From contig NZ_ACQA01000003.1 in the NCBI RefSeq assembly GCF_000182645.1, positions 71,001-135,000 on the forward strand: a stretch of 64,000 nucleotides of DNA, given 5' to 3'. Positions 8,710 to 18,246 of this stretch are shown here, in pieces. Source of the stretch: Brucella intermedia LMG 3301. GTDB taxonomy: Bacteria; Pseudomonadota; Alphaproteobacteria; Rhizobiales; Rhizobiaceae. Made by a program: the position numbers and the translations under genes. The notes under the pieces are model-generated. The model saw only the letters and a program-made list of their open reading frames with translations, did not search any database and was not told where the DNA came from. Position 1 is the stretch's first letter; every line of letters starts with the position of its first letter.

Positions 8710-9648
8710 ATGTCCAAATTCGTCCCCGTAATTGCGTTGCATGGCGGCGCTGGAACCATTCTCAAGGCCAATATGACGCCAGAGAAGGAAGCGGCCTATC
8801 ATGCCGGATTGCGTGAATGCCTGCGGGCTGGACTGGACGTCTTACGTAAGGGCGGCAAAGCTCTCGATGCTGTGACGGCATCTGTAATGGCTCTGGAAGA
8901 AAATCCGCTTTTTAACGCCGGGCGAGGAGCTGTTTTCACCGCAGACGAAACGCACGAGATGGATGCAGCCATCATGGATGGCGCTACGCGCGCTTGTGGA
9001 GCAATTTCTGGAATTTGCGGCCCGCGCAATCCTGTTCTTGCGGCACGTGCGGTCATGGAAAAGACCGAACACGTATTTTTGGCGGGTGAAGGAGCAAAGC
9101 GTTTTTGCGAAGCGGCGGGCCTGGAAATGATGGCTCCCGAATGGTTTTCGACAGAACAACGCCGCAAGGCATTGCATGACGAAATGGAACGTCGTCGCAG
9201 CGGCGCAGCCGACGATGGCGATCCAGCCCGCAAGCATGGCACGGTAGGCGCTGTCGCACTGGATAGCTTCGGACATCTGGCTGCTGCTACCTCCACGGGT
9301 GGTATGACTGCGAAGACGCCGGGACGCGTTGGCGACAGCCCGGTCATCGGCGCGGGAACCTGGGCGGACGATCAGACGGTTGCGCTTTCCGCCACGGGTC
9401 ACGGAGAATATTTCATCCGCTGGGCGGTGGGCCATGAAATTGATGCACGGATGCGCTGGGCAGGGCAATCACTCGACGAAGCAGCCGGCACCGTTGTCCG
9501 TGAACTTGGTGAAATCGGCGGTTCTGGTGGTCTGGTTGCGGTAGACCGTAAAGGCAATGTCAGTCTGCCGTTCAACAGTCCGGGCATGTATCGCGCATGG
9601 TGCGGTACAGATGGTGAGATTCATACCGGCATTTATGGCCTGGATTGA
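8710..9648 (+). CDS. iaaA: Isoaspartyl peptidase / L-asparaginase (Ntn-hydrolase)
   Basis: A 312-residue precursor of the plant-type asparaginase family. It begins with the conserved IALHGGAGTI and carries the autocleavage site KHGTVGAVA, where Thr178 becomes the N-terminal nucleophile of the beta subunit. The downstream pocket STGGMTAKTPGRVGDSP and GAGTWAD is intact. The enzyme removes isoaspartyl residues from dipeptides. In E. coli iaaA heads the gsi glutathione/peptide transporter operon; here too it lies upstream of peptidases and a Gsi/Dpp-type transporter, though a 407-bp gap separates them. Confidence 0.92.
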   Translation: MSKFVPVIALHGGAGTILKANMTPEKEAAYHAGLRECLRAGLDVLRKGGKALDAVTASVMALEENPLFNAGRGAVFTADETHEMDAAIMDGATRACGAISGICGPRNPVLAARAVMEKTEHVFLAGEGAKRFCEAAGLEMMAPEWFSTEQRRKALHDEMERRRSGAADDGDPARKHGTVGAVALDSFGHLAAATSTGGMTAKTPGRVGDSPVIGAGTWADDQTVALSATGHGEYFIRWAVGHEIDARMRWAGQSLDEAAGTVVRELGEIGGSGGLVAVDRKGNVSLPFNSPGMYRAWCGTDGEIHTGIYGLD

Positions 9649-10055
9649 ATAGCTCGCTGAGATTGCAGAGCTTGCTGGGGTTTTGCAAGTTCTGTTGTCT
9701 TGAAACGGTTGTTTATATCGTAAGGGACTATTCCATACGCCTTAAATCTCTTTCTGAAGATGCTGGCAACGTCAGCTTCAACACACTAACGGATCAGTAT
9801 TATTCGAGCCCCGGCGGGATAAGCCTATCAACGATATGACCGCGCATGGCAACCTATTCCAAATTGGAATGGCAAGTCTAAAATTGCATTGGCCAAAGCC
9901 TAAATTTGCTGCCTATAAATTTCAAACAACAAAATTGACAGTCAAGGGAGGATGCTCCTCAGCTTTTCTTTAAGCTTTTGAAAAAGAGAGAGATTAGCTT
10001 CGGGCAACTAAGACTGGCGCGCCTTTCAAACGAGCGCAAAAAAATGGGGAAATAA
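9649..10055. other. Long intergenic region before the peptidase/transporter operon
   Basis: No convincing gene is present in these 407 bp. The stretch is AT-rich compared with its flanks and contains the inverted repeat at 9856-9870 and the small palindrome TTGGCCAA at 9889-9896. It ends with an A-rich leader and GGGGAAATAA before the iminopeptidase start. It most likely holds the promoter and operator of the large operon that follows. Confidence 0.6.
9856..9870. promoter_or_regulatory. Inverted repeat, candidate LysR-type operator
   Basis: ATTCCAAATTGGAAT is two perfect 7-bp arms around one base. It has the T-N11-A spacing typical of LysR-type regulator sites and sits 186 bp upstream of the first gene of the peptidase operon, whose distal end is followed by a LysR gene. 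The link to that regulator is inferred. Confidence 0.4.
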
Positions 10056-11093
10056 ATGACGGAAGCCAAGTGCGTTCCGGAGGGGAGGAATTACCCTTCT
10101 GACGAAAAGGCGCAGCTATTCAATGATATGGCGCCTCAAAGCGGCGCCAGTGATGCGGTAAGTGCTGCGCAACCGACGCAGCAGTTCCGCTTGCCGGTCA
10201 GCGATCTGCATGAGCTTTCCGTTTTGGAATATGGTAATCCGAAAGGCATCCCAGCGGTCTTTCTGCACGGCGGTCCTGGTGCAGGCGTGTCAGCCAGGCA
10301 GGTAGCCAGTTTTGATCTTGATACCTATCGCGTCATCACCTTTGATCAGCGTGGTGCGGGTCGTTCCACCCCTGCCGCTGAAATTGCTGAAAACACCACA
10401 CAGCATCTGATCATGGATATGGAAACCCTGCGTGAAAAGCTCGATATCGAGCGCTGGCTCGTGGCGGGGGGGTCCTGGGGATCCTGTCTTGCGCTTGCCT
10501 ATGGCCTGGCATACCCGCAGCGTTGCCTCGGCTTTCGGCTGCACGGCATATTTCTCGGCGGGCAGGAAGATGTCGATTGGTGGTTCTATGGCTGTCGGGC
10601 TATTTTTCCAGACCACTGGCAGAAATTTGCCGAATTCGTGCCGGCAAGCGAACGCAGCGATCTACTTACCGCTTATTATAAGCGGCTAACCTCTGGAAAC
10701 CCGCTACAAGAACAGGAAGCCGCCAAGAGCCTGCGAGGATTTTCGGCACGTACACAAACTTTCGAACCGAACACGGACCATGTTTCCAAACTTTTGAAGC
10801 CGGAAGCGGCTTTGTCTGTATCACGCATTTTTACCCATTATTGCGTCAACCGGGCTTTTCTTCCAGACAATTATCTCCTCGATAACATCGATCGTATCCG
10901 ACACCTTCCCGCTGAAATTGTGCAGGCGCGCTACGATACTGTCACTCCGATGATGACGGCGTGGAAACTCAAGGAAGCCTGGCCGGAAGCGAATTTCACC
11001 ATCGTCACGCTTGCCAATCATCAGTCGACAATCGGCCCGATGGCAGATGCACTGACAGCCGCATCAGCCCGGCTGGCGAGACAATTGACCTAA
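10056..11093 (+). CDS. pip: Proline iminopeptidase (alpha/beta hydrolase, family S33)
   Basis: A 345-residue alpha/beta hydrolase with the S33 signature. HGGPGAG (71-77) forms the oxyanion hole, FDQRGAGRS follows, and the nucleophile elbow GGSWGS has Ser140. Asp294 (ARYDTVTP) and His322 complete the triad. It releases N-terminal proline from peptides in the cytoplasm. About 26 extra N-terminal residues compared with typical enzymes leave open a start at the ATG at 10128, but GGGGAAATAA before 10056 supports the longer form. It is the first gene of an operon with an S9 peptidase, an M20 hydrolase and a peptide ABC transporter. Confidence 0.88.
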   Translation: MTEAKCVPEGRNYPSDEKAQLFNDMAPQSGASDAVSAAQPTQQFRLPVSDLHELSVLEYGNPKGIPAVFLHGGPGAGVSARQVASFDLDTYRVITFDQRGAGRSTPAAEIAENTTQHLIMDMETLREKLDIERWLVAGGSWGSCLALAYGLAYPQRCLGFRLHGIFLGGQEDVDWWFYGCRAIFPDHWQKFAEFVPASERSDLLTAYYKRLTSGNPLQEQEAAKSLRGFSARTQTFEPNTDHVSKLLKPEAALSVSRIFTHYCVNRAFLPDNYLLDNIDRIRHLPAEIVQARYDTVTPMMTAWKLKEAWPEANFTIVTLANHQSTIGPMADALTAASARLARQLT

Positions 11094-11129
11094 GCCCACA
11101 CTGCAATGCCTGGAATTGAGGACAGTTCG

Positions 11130-12947
11130 ATGTTCGATACAAGAACCGCCGAGACATCGCTTTCGATGACGCACTACATCGATATCTGCAAGGCAGTAAA
11201 GCCAGCCGTCTCGCCGGATGGTGAGCTTCTGGTTTATCTTAGCGATGAAAGCGGCACGGCGCAGGTCTGGGCGCGCCCGCTCGCGGGCGGCAGGCCACGC
11301 CAGATTACCAACCTACCAGAACCGGTCGGCAATCTTGCATTCAATCCGAAGAGCCGTGATCTGCTCATAACCACCGACTGGGGTGGTGATGAGCGTCACC
11401 AGCTGTGGCTGATCGAAAACGCCGAAGGAGAACCGCGTCTCCTCACCACTGATACGACGGTGGTGCACGCCTGGGGCTGCTGGTCGCCGGATGGAACGCA
11501 GATCGCCTATGGCGCCAATTATCGCGACCGTTCGCATATGGACATTTATGTGATGACCGTTGCCACGGGCGAGACCAAATGTGTCTACAAAGGTGCCGGC
11601 TGGCGCACGCCCGCCGCCTTTGCGCCCGATGGCAAGTCGCTTCTGGTCAATGATTGCCAGCGTGCCATGACGGATCAGGATTTTTGCCGTCTCGATCTCG
11701 AAACAGGCGCTTATGAGAACATCCTGCCACATGAGGGCCGGGCGCGCTATCAGGCTCCGAAATTCTTCAAGGACGGTTCCGGCATTCTCTTGATTGCCGA
11801 TCAGGAACGTGAGTATCTCTCGGTTATGGTCAAGCCGCACGGTGTGGCAACGCTGACAGAACTTGCCGCTTTCGAAGGGCGAGATGTCGAAGCGCTCGCA
11901 ATCTCACCTGACCAGAACGCGATAGCACTCGTCGTGAACCGTCAGGGCTGGAACGATGTGGTTCTGATCGGCCGTGACGGAGTCGTACGGAAACAGCTAG
12001 AGATGCCGGTTGCAGCGGTCGTCGCTTCGATGGCGTGGGCGCCTGACGGCACGTCGCTGATCATGCCAGTGGAAGGCGCCACGATGTCGGGCGATATCTG
12101 GCGCTGCGATGTTGAAAGCGGTGTTTTCACGCGCCTGACGGACGTGCCGAAGGCTAAGGTGAAACTGCCAGCCTTTGTGGAACCCACGGTAACGAGCGTC
12201 GCAAGTTTCGATGGTCTGGAAATCCCTTATTTCGTCTACAAGCCGGAACGTGCAGCCGGCCCTGATGGTTATCCGGTGATGATCATCGTACATGGTGGCC
12301 CCGAAGCCCAGTGGAAGCCGGACTTCCGGGCTGACATCCAGTATATGCTGGCGCGGGGCATCATGGTCATCGCGCCCAATATTCGCGGCAGCACTGGCTA
12401 TGGCCGCGCCTATCAGCACCTCGATGACCGTGAGCTGCGTATGGACAGCGTAGCCGATCTCTGGGCGGTGCGCATGGAGATCGGGGCACGCGATGATGTG
12501 GACGAGAGCCGTATCGGTGTGTTCGGCCGTTCCTATGGCGGGTTCATGGTCCTATCAGCCATGACGGAATATCCAGATTTGTGGAAGCTGGGCGTCGAAT
12601 ATTACGGGATCGCGAATTTCCTCACCCTGCTGCAGACCACGGGACCTTGGCGCAAGGAATTGCGTGCAATCGAATATGGCGATGCCGAAACCATGCGGGA
12701 TCAACTGGAGCGGTTCTCACCCATCAATCGGATCGGCAACATCGCCGCGCCATTGATGATCGCGCACGGCCTGGAGGACCCGCGCGTCACGCCATGCGAG
12801 AGCGAAATGGTCTATTCGTGCCTCCGCGGTCTCGGCAAACCTGTCGAATATCTGCGCGTTCCGCATGAAGGCCATGGCTTTGCACGCATTGAAAATCGCC
12901 GTCGTGTTTTTGGCGCGCTTGCCCGTTTCATCGACGAGAATCTTTAG
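11130..12947 (+). CDS. S9-family prolyl oligopeptidase-like peptidase
   Basis: A 605-residue serine peptidase with an N-terminal beta-propeller region (repeated SPDG/WSPDG and FAPDG blades) and a C-terminal alpha/beta hydrolase domain. The triad is Ser468 in GRSYGGF, Asp550 in HGLEDPRVTP and His582 in HEGHGF. HGGPEAQ marks the oxyanion region. There is no signal peptide, so it should cleave imported short peptides in the cytoplasm, acylaminoacyl-peptidase or dipeptidyl-peptidase style. An ATG exists at 11106, but GAGGA at 11118 places the ribosome in front of 11130. It follows the iminopeptidase by 36 bp. Confidence 0.88.
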   Translation: MFDTRTAETSLSMTHYIDICKAVKPAVSPDGELLVYLSDESGTAQVWARPLAGGRPRQITNLPEPVGNLAFNPKSRDLLITTDWGGDERHQLWLIENAEGEPRLLTTDTTVVHAWGCWSPDGTQIAYGANYRDRSHMDIYVMTVATGETKCVYKGAGWRTPAAFAPDGKSLLVNDCQRAMTDQDFCRLDLETGAYENILPHEGRARYQAPKFFKDGSGILLIADQEREYLSVMVKPHGVATLTELAAFEGRDVEALAISPDQNAIALVVNRQGWNDVVLIGRDGVVRKQLEMPVAAVVASMAWAPDGTSLIMPVEGATMSGDIWRCDVESGVFTRLTDVPKAKVKLPAFVEPTVTSVASFDGLEIPYFVYKPERAAGPDGYPVMIIVHGGPEAQWKPDFRADIQYMLARGIMVIAPNIRGSTGYGRAYQHLDDRELRMDSVADLWAVRMEIGARDDVDESRIGVFGRSYGGFMVLSAMTEYPDLWKLGVEYYGIANFLTLLQTTGPWRKELRAIEYGDAETMRDQLERFSPINRIGNIAAPLMIAHGLEDPRVTPCESEMVYSCLRGLGKPVEYLRVPHEGHGFARIENRRRVFGALARFIDENL

Positions 12948-12970
12948 AAGTAATGTGGGGAGAATACGCC

Positions 12971-14395
12971 GTGAAGAATGGTGAAGAGATCTGGGATCTT
13001 GTGGACGCGAAGAAGGCTGATTTTGAAGCCTTGAGTGATCGAGTCTGGGGCATGCCGGAGATCGCTTATACCGAATATAGGTCCTGTGCCGAGCATACTG
13101 AAATGCTGAAGGAACAGGGGTTCCGTATCACCGAGAACGTGGCTGGCATTCCCACCGCCGTGATGGGCGAGGCCGGCGAGGGCGGGCCAGTCATCGCAAT
13201 CTTGGGGGAATACGATGCTCTTCCTGGCCTCAGCCAGGAAGCCGGTATTGCGGAACCCCGCCCGATCCCTGGCACGGGACATGGCCACGGCTGCGGCCAC
13301 AATCTTCTGGGGTCCGCTGCCATTTTGGCCGCGACGGCGGTCAAGGACTGGTTGGAACAGACCGGCAAGAAAGGCCGTGTACGCTATTACGGTTGCCCAG
13401 CAGAAGAAGGCGGCGCGGCCAAGTCGTTCATGGCGCGCGCCGGCGCTTTCGACGATGTCGACATTGCCATCTGCTGGCATCCGGCTTCGTTCACACAGGT
13501 GGATGACGCACAGTCGCTCGCCAATACGCGCATGGATTTCGAATTCACCGGACGAGCCTCCCATGCCGCCGCGGCACCGCATCTGGGGCGTTCGGCTCTG
13601 GATGCGGTGGAGTTGATGAGTGTCGGCTGCAATTATCTGCGAGAACACATCCCTTCTGATTGCCGTCTTCACTATGCCTATCTCAATGCGGGCGGTATCG
13701 CGCCAAATGTCGTGCAGGCCAAGGCCAAGGTGCGCTATGCCATTCGTGCTACCGACCTGCCGGGCATGTTCGCCCTCAATGAACGGGTGAAGAAGGTTGC
13801 CCAAGGCGCTGCGATGATGACGGAGACGACCGTCGACATTTCCATCATGAGCGCTGTCTCGAACCTCCTGGGCAACACGCCGCTCGAAATCGCGATGCAT
13901 TCGAACATGGAGCGCCTGGGTGGTGTGCCGTTCGATGATGCGGACCGTGCGTTTGCCGCCAAGATTCAGGCAACCTTGTCGAAGGAAGACATAGAAACTG
14001 ATTATCTACGCGTTGGCCAACCGCTGGCGGAAAATGAACCGCTTTGCGACTACGTCTTGCCGCGCGAGCAGAAAGGTGTGCCGATGATCGGTTCCACTGA
14101 TCTGGGTGATGTGAGCTGGGTCGTGCCAACCGTTCAGGCGCGCGTGGCAACGCATGCGATCGGTTCGCCCGGTCATTCGTGGCAGATCACCGCTCAAGGC
14201 AAAATGCCGGCCGCGCATAAGGGCATGGTCTATGCCGCCAAGGTGATGGCGGGCACGGCGCTAGATGTTCTTCAGAACGAGAAAATCCTGAGCGACGCCA
14301 AAGCTGATCACAAGGCCCGCACGGCAAAGACACCCTACACTTGCCCGATCCCACCTGAAGTCAATCCACCACTTCAGCCGCGTCCGGCAGATTAA
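12971..14395 (+). CDS. M20-family amidohydrolase (AbgB-like)
   Basis: A 474-residue metallo-amidohydrolase resembling the p-aminobenzoyl-glutamate hydrolase subunit AbgB. Metal-binding segments are GHGHGCGHNL and PAEEGG, and the lid/dimerisation domain begins at GRASHAAAAPH. It would hydrolyse an amide bond of an acylated amino acid or dipeptide brought in by the adjacent transporter. An ATG at 12953 opens the frame, but the ribosome site GGGGAGA lies inside those first codons and points to the GTG at 12971, so the shorter form is preferred. It is separated from the S9 gene by 23 bp. Confidence 0.85.
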   Translation: MKNGEEIWDLVDAKKADFEALSDRVWGMPEIAYTEYRSCAEHTEMLKEQGFRITENVAGIPTAVMGEAGEGGPVIAILGEYDALPGLSQEAGIAEPRPIPGTGHGHGCGHNLLGSAAILAATAVKDWLEQTGKKGRVRYYGCPAEEGGAAKSFMARAGAFDDVDIAICWHPASFTQVDDAQSLANTRMDFEFTGRASHAAAAPHLGRSALDAVELMSVGCNYLREHIPSDCRLHYAYLNAGGIAPNVVQAKAKVRYAIRATDLPGMFALNERVKKVAQGAAMMTETTVDISIMSAVSNLLGNTPLEIAMHSNMERLGGVPFDDADRAFAAKIQATLSKEDIETDYLRVGQPLAENEPLCDYVLPREQKGVPMIGSTDLGDVSWVVPTVQARVATHAIGSPGHSWQITAQGKMPAAHKGMVYAAKVMAGTALDVLQNEKILSDAKADHKARTAKTPYTCPIPPEVNPPLQPRPAD

Positions 14396-14475
14396 ACGGC
14401 TGAATGATTGCACTTGGTGCTGCGCGTCCGCGCGCAGCACATTTGAAAATGCCCAACCATAAAAAGGGGACAACA

Positions 14476-16092
14476 ATGCAAAGACAGAAGACATCCATCC
14501 TGCGTTGCACGACAGCACTTGCGCTTGCCACCGGTATGGGCGCTGCGCTGTTCACGGCTGAAGCCGCCTCACCGCCGAATGCGCTTGTCATGGCATGGAA
14601 CATCGACGCTATCAGCACTTTTGATCCCGCGCAGATCGGCGAGGCCGCTACCAACGAGATCATCCAGAATATCTGTGACCCGATGGTGGATTTTGATCCG
14701 GCTGACGAAACCAAGATCGTGCCACAACTCGCCAAGAGCTGGGATGTCTCACAGGACGGCCTGCAGATCACGTTCCACATGCGCGATGATCTGAAGTTCG
14801 ACAATGGCGACAGGGCGACGGCAGGCGATATGGCATGGTCGCTCCAGCGCGCGGTCAAGCTCGGTTTCGGTAATGCCGCGACGCTGACGGAATACGGTTT
14901 CACCAAGGAGAATGTGGACCAGACCATCTCGGCACCGGACGACAATACGGTGGTTTTCAAGCTCGACAAGCCCTATCCGGTCAACCTCATCCTGGCAGCG
15001 ATTGCAGCCAACCGGGTAGCCAGCCTTCTTAATCAGAAAGTGTTGATGGAAAACCAGGTCGATAATGACATGGGCAACAAATACCTGGCCACTCGGTCGG
15101 AATGCGTTGGCCCCTACAAGCTGATGCGATGGAACCCCGCGGAAGTGGTAATACTTCAGGCGACCGATAATTACTGGGGAGAAGCACCGAAGCTCAAGCA
15201 GGTATTGATCCGCCATGTTTCGGAAGCGGGAACTCAACGGCTGCTGCTTGAAAAAGGTGACATCGACATTGCTCGTGATCTGACGCCAGAGGACCTGCGC
15301 GATCTCGAAACCCAGGACAAGGTGACCGCCTCACGCTCGTTGAAGCCCTCGCTATTCTACTGGAACTTCAACAATGCCGATCCGATCTTTGCCAACGAGA
15401 AGGTGCGCCTCGCGATGCGCTATCTCATTGACTACGAAGGTCTCGGCAAGACGGTAATCAACAATGTTGGCGTGCCGCGTGCGAGCTTCGTGCAGCTCGG
15501 TGCCTTCGGCGCGCTGGATGAGAAGGAAGGTCAGCCCTTCAAACTTGACGTTGAAAAGGCCCGCGAACTGCTGAAGGAAGCCGGTTACGAGAAGGGCTTC
15601 GAAACGACGATGTTTATCAGTACCGCGCCTTATGCAGCTCCGATTGCTCAGAGCATTCAGGACGCAGCCGCCAAGGTGGGTGTAAAAATCAAGATTGAGC
15701 GCATGGCCAATGCGCAATTGTTCAGCCGTATCCGGGGCCGCGAGTTCCAAACCTCGCTGATGGGCTGGCAGACCACCGTGCCGGATGCGCATGGCAATGC
15801 TTCGCGCCAGATTTTCAATCCCGACAACCGGGCTGAAGCCAAGCAGACCATGTATCCGAGTTGGCGTGCGAGCTATTTCAACGAGGCCGTCAACAAAAAG
15901 GTCGACGCAGCCTTGTTCGAGAAGGACGAGGCCAAGCGCAAGCAGATGTATATCGATCTGCAGAGAGAGATGATGGAGAAGGGCCCCCACGCCTTCATCT
16001 TCCAAATCTACAATGTTGCGGGCGTCAACAAGGCCATGAAGAATTGGAGCTGGAACGGCTTCCGCGTCTATTACGATCTGGCCGCAAAGTAA
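14476..16092 (+). CDS. Peptide-type ABC transporter substrate-binding protein (SBP family 5)
   Basis: A 538-residue periplasmic protein. The signal peptide covers about residues 1-30, with a cleavage site near AEAA. The mature protein begins with the family pattern LVMAWNIDAISTFDPAQ and includes LAKSWDVSQDGLQITFHMRDDLKF, typical of DppA/OppA/GsiB-like proteins. It captures peptides or related solutes for the permeases and ATPases that follow. The start at 14476 is preceded by AAGGGGACAAC. A strong hairpin follows the stop, and the operon's peptidases suggest proline-containing or modified dipeptides as substrates. Confidence 0.9.
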   Translation: MQRQKTSILRCTTALALATGMGAALFTAEAASPPNALVMAWNIDAISTFDPAQIGEAATNEIIQNICDPMVDFDPADETKIVPQLAKSWDVSQDGLQITFHMRDDLKFDNGDRATAGDMAWSLQRAVKLGFGNAATLTEYGFTKENVDQTISAPDDNTVVFKLDKPYPVNLILAAIAANRVASLLNQKVLMENQVDNDMGNKYLATRSECVGPYKLMRWNPAEVVILQATDNYWGEAPKLKQVLIRHVSEAGTQRLLLEKGDIDIARDLTPEDLRDLETQDKVTASRSLKPSLFYWNFNNADPIFANEKVRLAMRYLIDYEGLGKTVINNVGVPRASFVQLGAFGALDEKEGQPFKLDVEKARELLKEAGYEKGFETTMFISTAPYAAPIAQSIQDAAAKVGVKIKIERMANAQLFSRIRGREFQTSLMGWQTTVPDAHGNASRQIFNPDNRAEAKQTMYPSWRASYFNEAVNKKVDAALFEKDEAKRKQMYIDLQREMMEKGPHAFIFQIYNVAGVNKAMKNWSWNGFRVYYDLAAK

Positions 16093-16106
16093 GGCGAATG
16101 GCGTTA

Positions 16107-16131
16107 CCGGCGACTTCCTGGCAGTCGCCGG
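16107..16131 (+). other. Intercistronic hairpin after the binding-protein gene
   Basis: CCGGCGACT and AGTCGCCGG form a 9-bp GC-rich stem around a 7-base loop, 14 bp after the stop of the binding-protein gene and about 100 bp before the first permease. There is no T-tract, so it more likely protects the 3' end of the abundant binding-protein message than terminates transcription. Confidence 0.6.
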
Positions 16132-16228
16132 GCGTCTACTTCGATTTGATGGATGTCCGTATGGCCGCTTGTGGTTCGCAATGTGATCCCGGCCTGGTGT
16201 CCCGTTTCTCTCTTTCGGGAGTTTTCAG

Positions 16229-17304
16229 ATGACGATGCACGAAATCATGGAAGACGTCGAGGAGGCCGACCGCGACAGGGAAGCCGGTCCGGTGCTTCAG
16301 TACCTCGCCGCCACAGCGCGCCTGATTGTTTCAGTGGTGATTACGCTTCTGGGACTGATCACGCTGACCTTTTTCATCAGCCGCCTTTTGCCACTCGATC
16401 CGGTCATCGCCATGCTGGGGGACAATGTTTCTCAGGAAGCCTATGACACGATGTATCGTAAGCTGGGTCTTGATCAGCCATTGATCGTGCAATACGGCCT
16501 ATACCTCAAGAATGCGCTGATGTTCGATTTCGGCAATGCGTTGACTTCCGGCCGCCCGGTACTGGAAGATATTGCGCGCGTCTTCCCCGCCACCATCGAA
16601 CTGGCGACTGTGGCAATCGTCATTGGTACCGCGCTTGGCATTCCGCTTGGTGTCTTCTCAGCCATGTATCGCAATTCGCCGCTTGACCATGCCGTTCGCA
16701 TGGTCAGTCTGCTCGGCTATTCAACGCCAAACTTCTGGCTCGGCTTGATGGCGCTGCTGATCTTCTACGCCACGCTAGGTTGGATCGGTGGTCCGGGACG
16801 GATAGATTTCATCTACGAATACTCCGTCGAGCCGACGACCGGTTTCCTGCTTGTGGATAGTGCAATGCAGGGGCAGTGGGATGCATTTTGGAACGCCGTA
16901 AGCCATATCATCATGCCAGCCCTGATACTCGCGTTTGGCTCAATGGCTTACATCAGCCGCATGACGCGCGGCTTCATGATCGAGCAGCTCAATCAGGAAT
17001 ATATCATCACTGCGCGCGTCAAGGGATTGTCCTGGGCGCGCACGGTCTGGGGCCACGCATTTCGAATGTCGCGGTTCAGGTCGTTACAGTCGTGGCGCTG
17101 TCTTATGCCTTCCTGCTGGAAGGGGCGGTGCTGACCGAGACCGTGTTCGCATGGCCAGGCTTCGGGCGTTACCTCACCAATGCGCTTCTGGCAGGCGACA
17201 TGAACGCGGTTGTCGGCTGTACTCTTATTGTCGGCATTCTGTTCGTCGGTATCAACCTGATCAGCGATCTCCTGTATCGCGTTTTCGATCCCCGCACACG
17301 ATAG
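16229..17304 (+). pseudogene. Peptide ABC transporter permease (DppB-like), frameshifted
   Basis: The reading frame from 16229 encodes a DppB-type permease: a first membrane segment (VVITLLGLITLTFFIS), a periplasmic loop, and the EAA region ending YIITARVKGLSWARTVWGHAFR. At about 17060-17068 it changes to unrelated residues and stops at 17134. The next frame continues the protein (NVAVQVVTVVALSYAFLLEG through LISDLLYRVFDPRTR) to 17304. The expected TTTCGnAATGTC lacks one base, so a 1-bp deletion explains everything. If real, the transporter is inactive or needs slippage; if a sequencing error, the gene is intact. All neighbouring genes are intact. Confidence 0.88.
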
Positions 17305-17314
17305 GAAATTGCCG

Positions 17315-18241
17315 ATGGACACGCACAACAGCACATCGCCAACTTCCGGTTCCCTGCGGGCCTGGCTGACCGCCTCCGTACCTACTTCTGCCTTTCAGGC
17401 CAATATTCAGCAGTTGCGCCGTTCCTGGTTCAAGCTGTTGGCCAACACATCCGCCGTCTTCGGCCTAGCAGTAATCGTGCTTTTGGTGTTGATCGCCATT
17501 TTTGCACCTTTGATCGCCACGCACGATATCGGAGCCAACAATCTCGCGAATCGCCTTCAACCACCGTCCTGGGAGCACTTCTTTGGCACGGACGAACTGG
17601 GTCGCGATATTTTCAGCCGGCTCGTCTATGGTTCGCGCATCACGCTTTACATCGTGACGCTGACTGCCATCATTGCGGCACCCATAGGTCTCGTCGTCGG
17701 CACCACCGCCGGCTATATGGGCGGCTGGGTCGATACGGCACTGATGCGCATAGTCGACATCTTCCTTGCCTTTCCCAGTCTGGTACTGGCGCTAGCCTTC
17801 GCTGCGGCACTTGGGCCAGGCATTGAAAATGCGGTTATCGCCATCTCGCTCGCCGCCTGGCCACCGATAGCGCGCCTTGCCCGTGCCGAAACACTGACCA
17901 TTCGCTCGTCCGATTACGTCGCCGCGATACGTCTGCAGGGGGCTTCTACCATGCGGGTGATCGCTAAGCACGTCGTGCCAATGTGCATTCCCTCGGTGGT
18001 GATCCGCATCACACTCAACATGTCTTCGATCATTCTCACAGCCGCTGGTCTTGGCTTTCTCGGCCTTGGTGCGCAGCCGCCAAGCCCTGAATGGGGCGCG
18101 ATGCTCTCCAGTGGGCGGGAATTCATGATGACCTCGTGGTGGCTTGCCGCCGTTCCCGGCACCGCAATCCTGCTCGCCAGCCTCGCCTTCAACCTTTTCG
18201 GTGATGGTTTGCGCGATGTGCTAGACCCCAGAAACGGATAA
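17315..18241 (+). CDS. Peptide ABC transporter permease (DppC-like)
   Basis: A 308-residue inner-membrane permease of the DppC/GsiD type. It has a cytoplasmic N-terminus, a first membrane segment (SAVFGLAVIVLLVLIAIFAPLIA), the signature FFGTDELGRDIFSRLVYGSR, four further hydrophobic segments and the EAA loop (AAIRLQGASTMRVIAKHVVP) that contacts the ATPases. The ATG at 17315 is chosen; a TTG two codons earlier is possible. It pairs with the frameshifted permease just upstream and is followed 5 bp later by the first ATPase gene. Confidence 0.9.
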   Translation: MDTHNSTSPTSGSLRAWLTASVPTSAFQANIQQLRRSWFKLLANTSAVFGLAVIVLLVLIAIFAPLIATHDIGANNLANRLQPPSWEHFFGTDELGRDIFSRLVYGSRITLYIVTLTAIIAAPIGLVVGTTAGYMGGWVDTALMRIVDIFLAFPSLVLALAFAAALGPGIENAVIAISLAAWPPIARLARAETLTIRSSDYVAAIRLQGASTMRVIAKHVVPMCIPSVVIRITLNMSSIILTAAGLGFLGLGAQPPSPEWGAMLSSGREFMMTSWWLAAVPGTAILLASLAFNLFGDGLRDVLDPRNG

Positions 18242-18246
18242 GATCC

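Noticed and set aside
12944..13900. 318-codon minus-strand frame opposite the M20 hydrolase
   Set aside because: The opposite strand encodes an enzyme with clear metal motifs; this frame has no family features.
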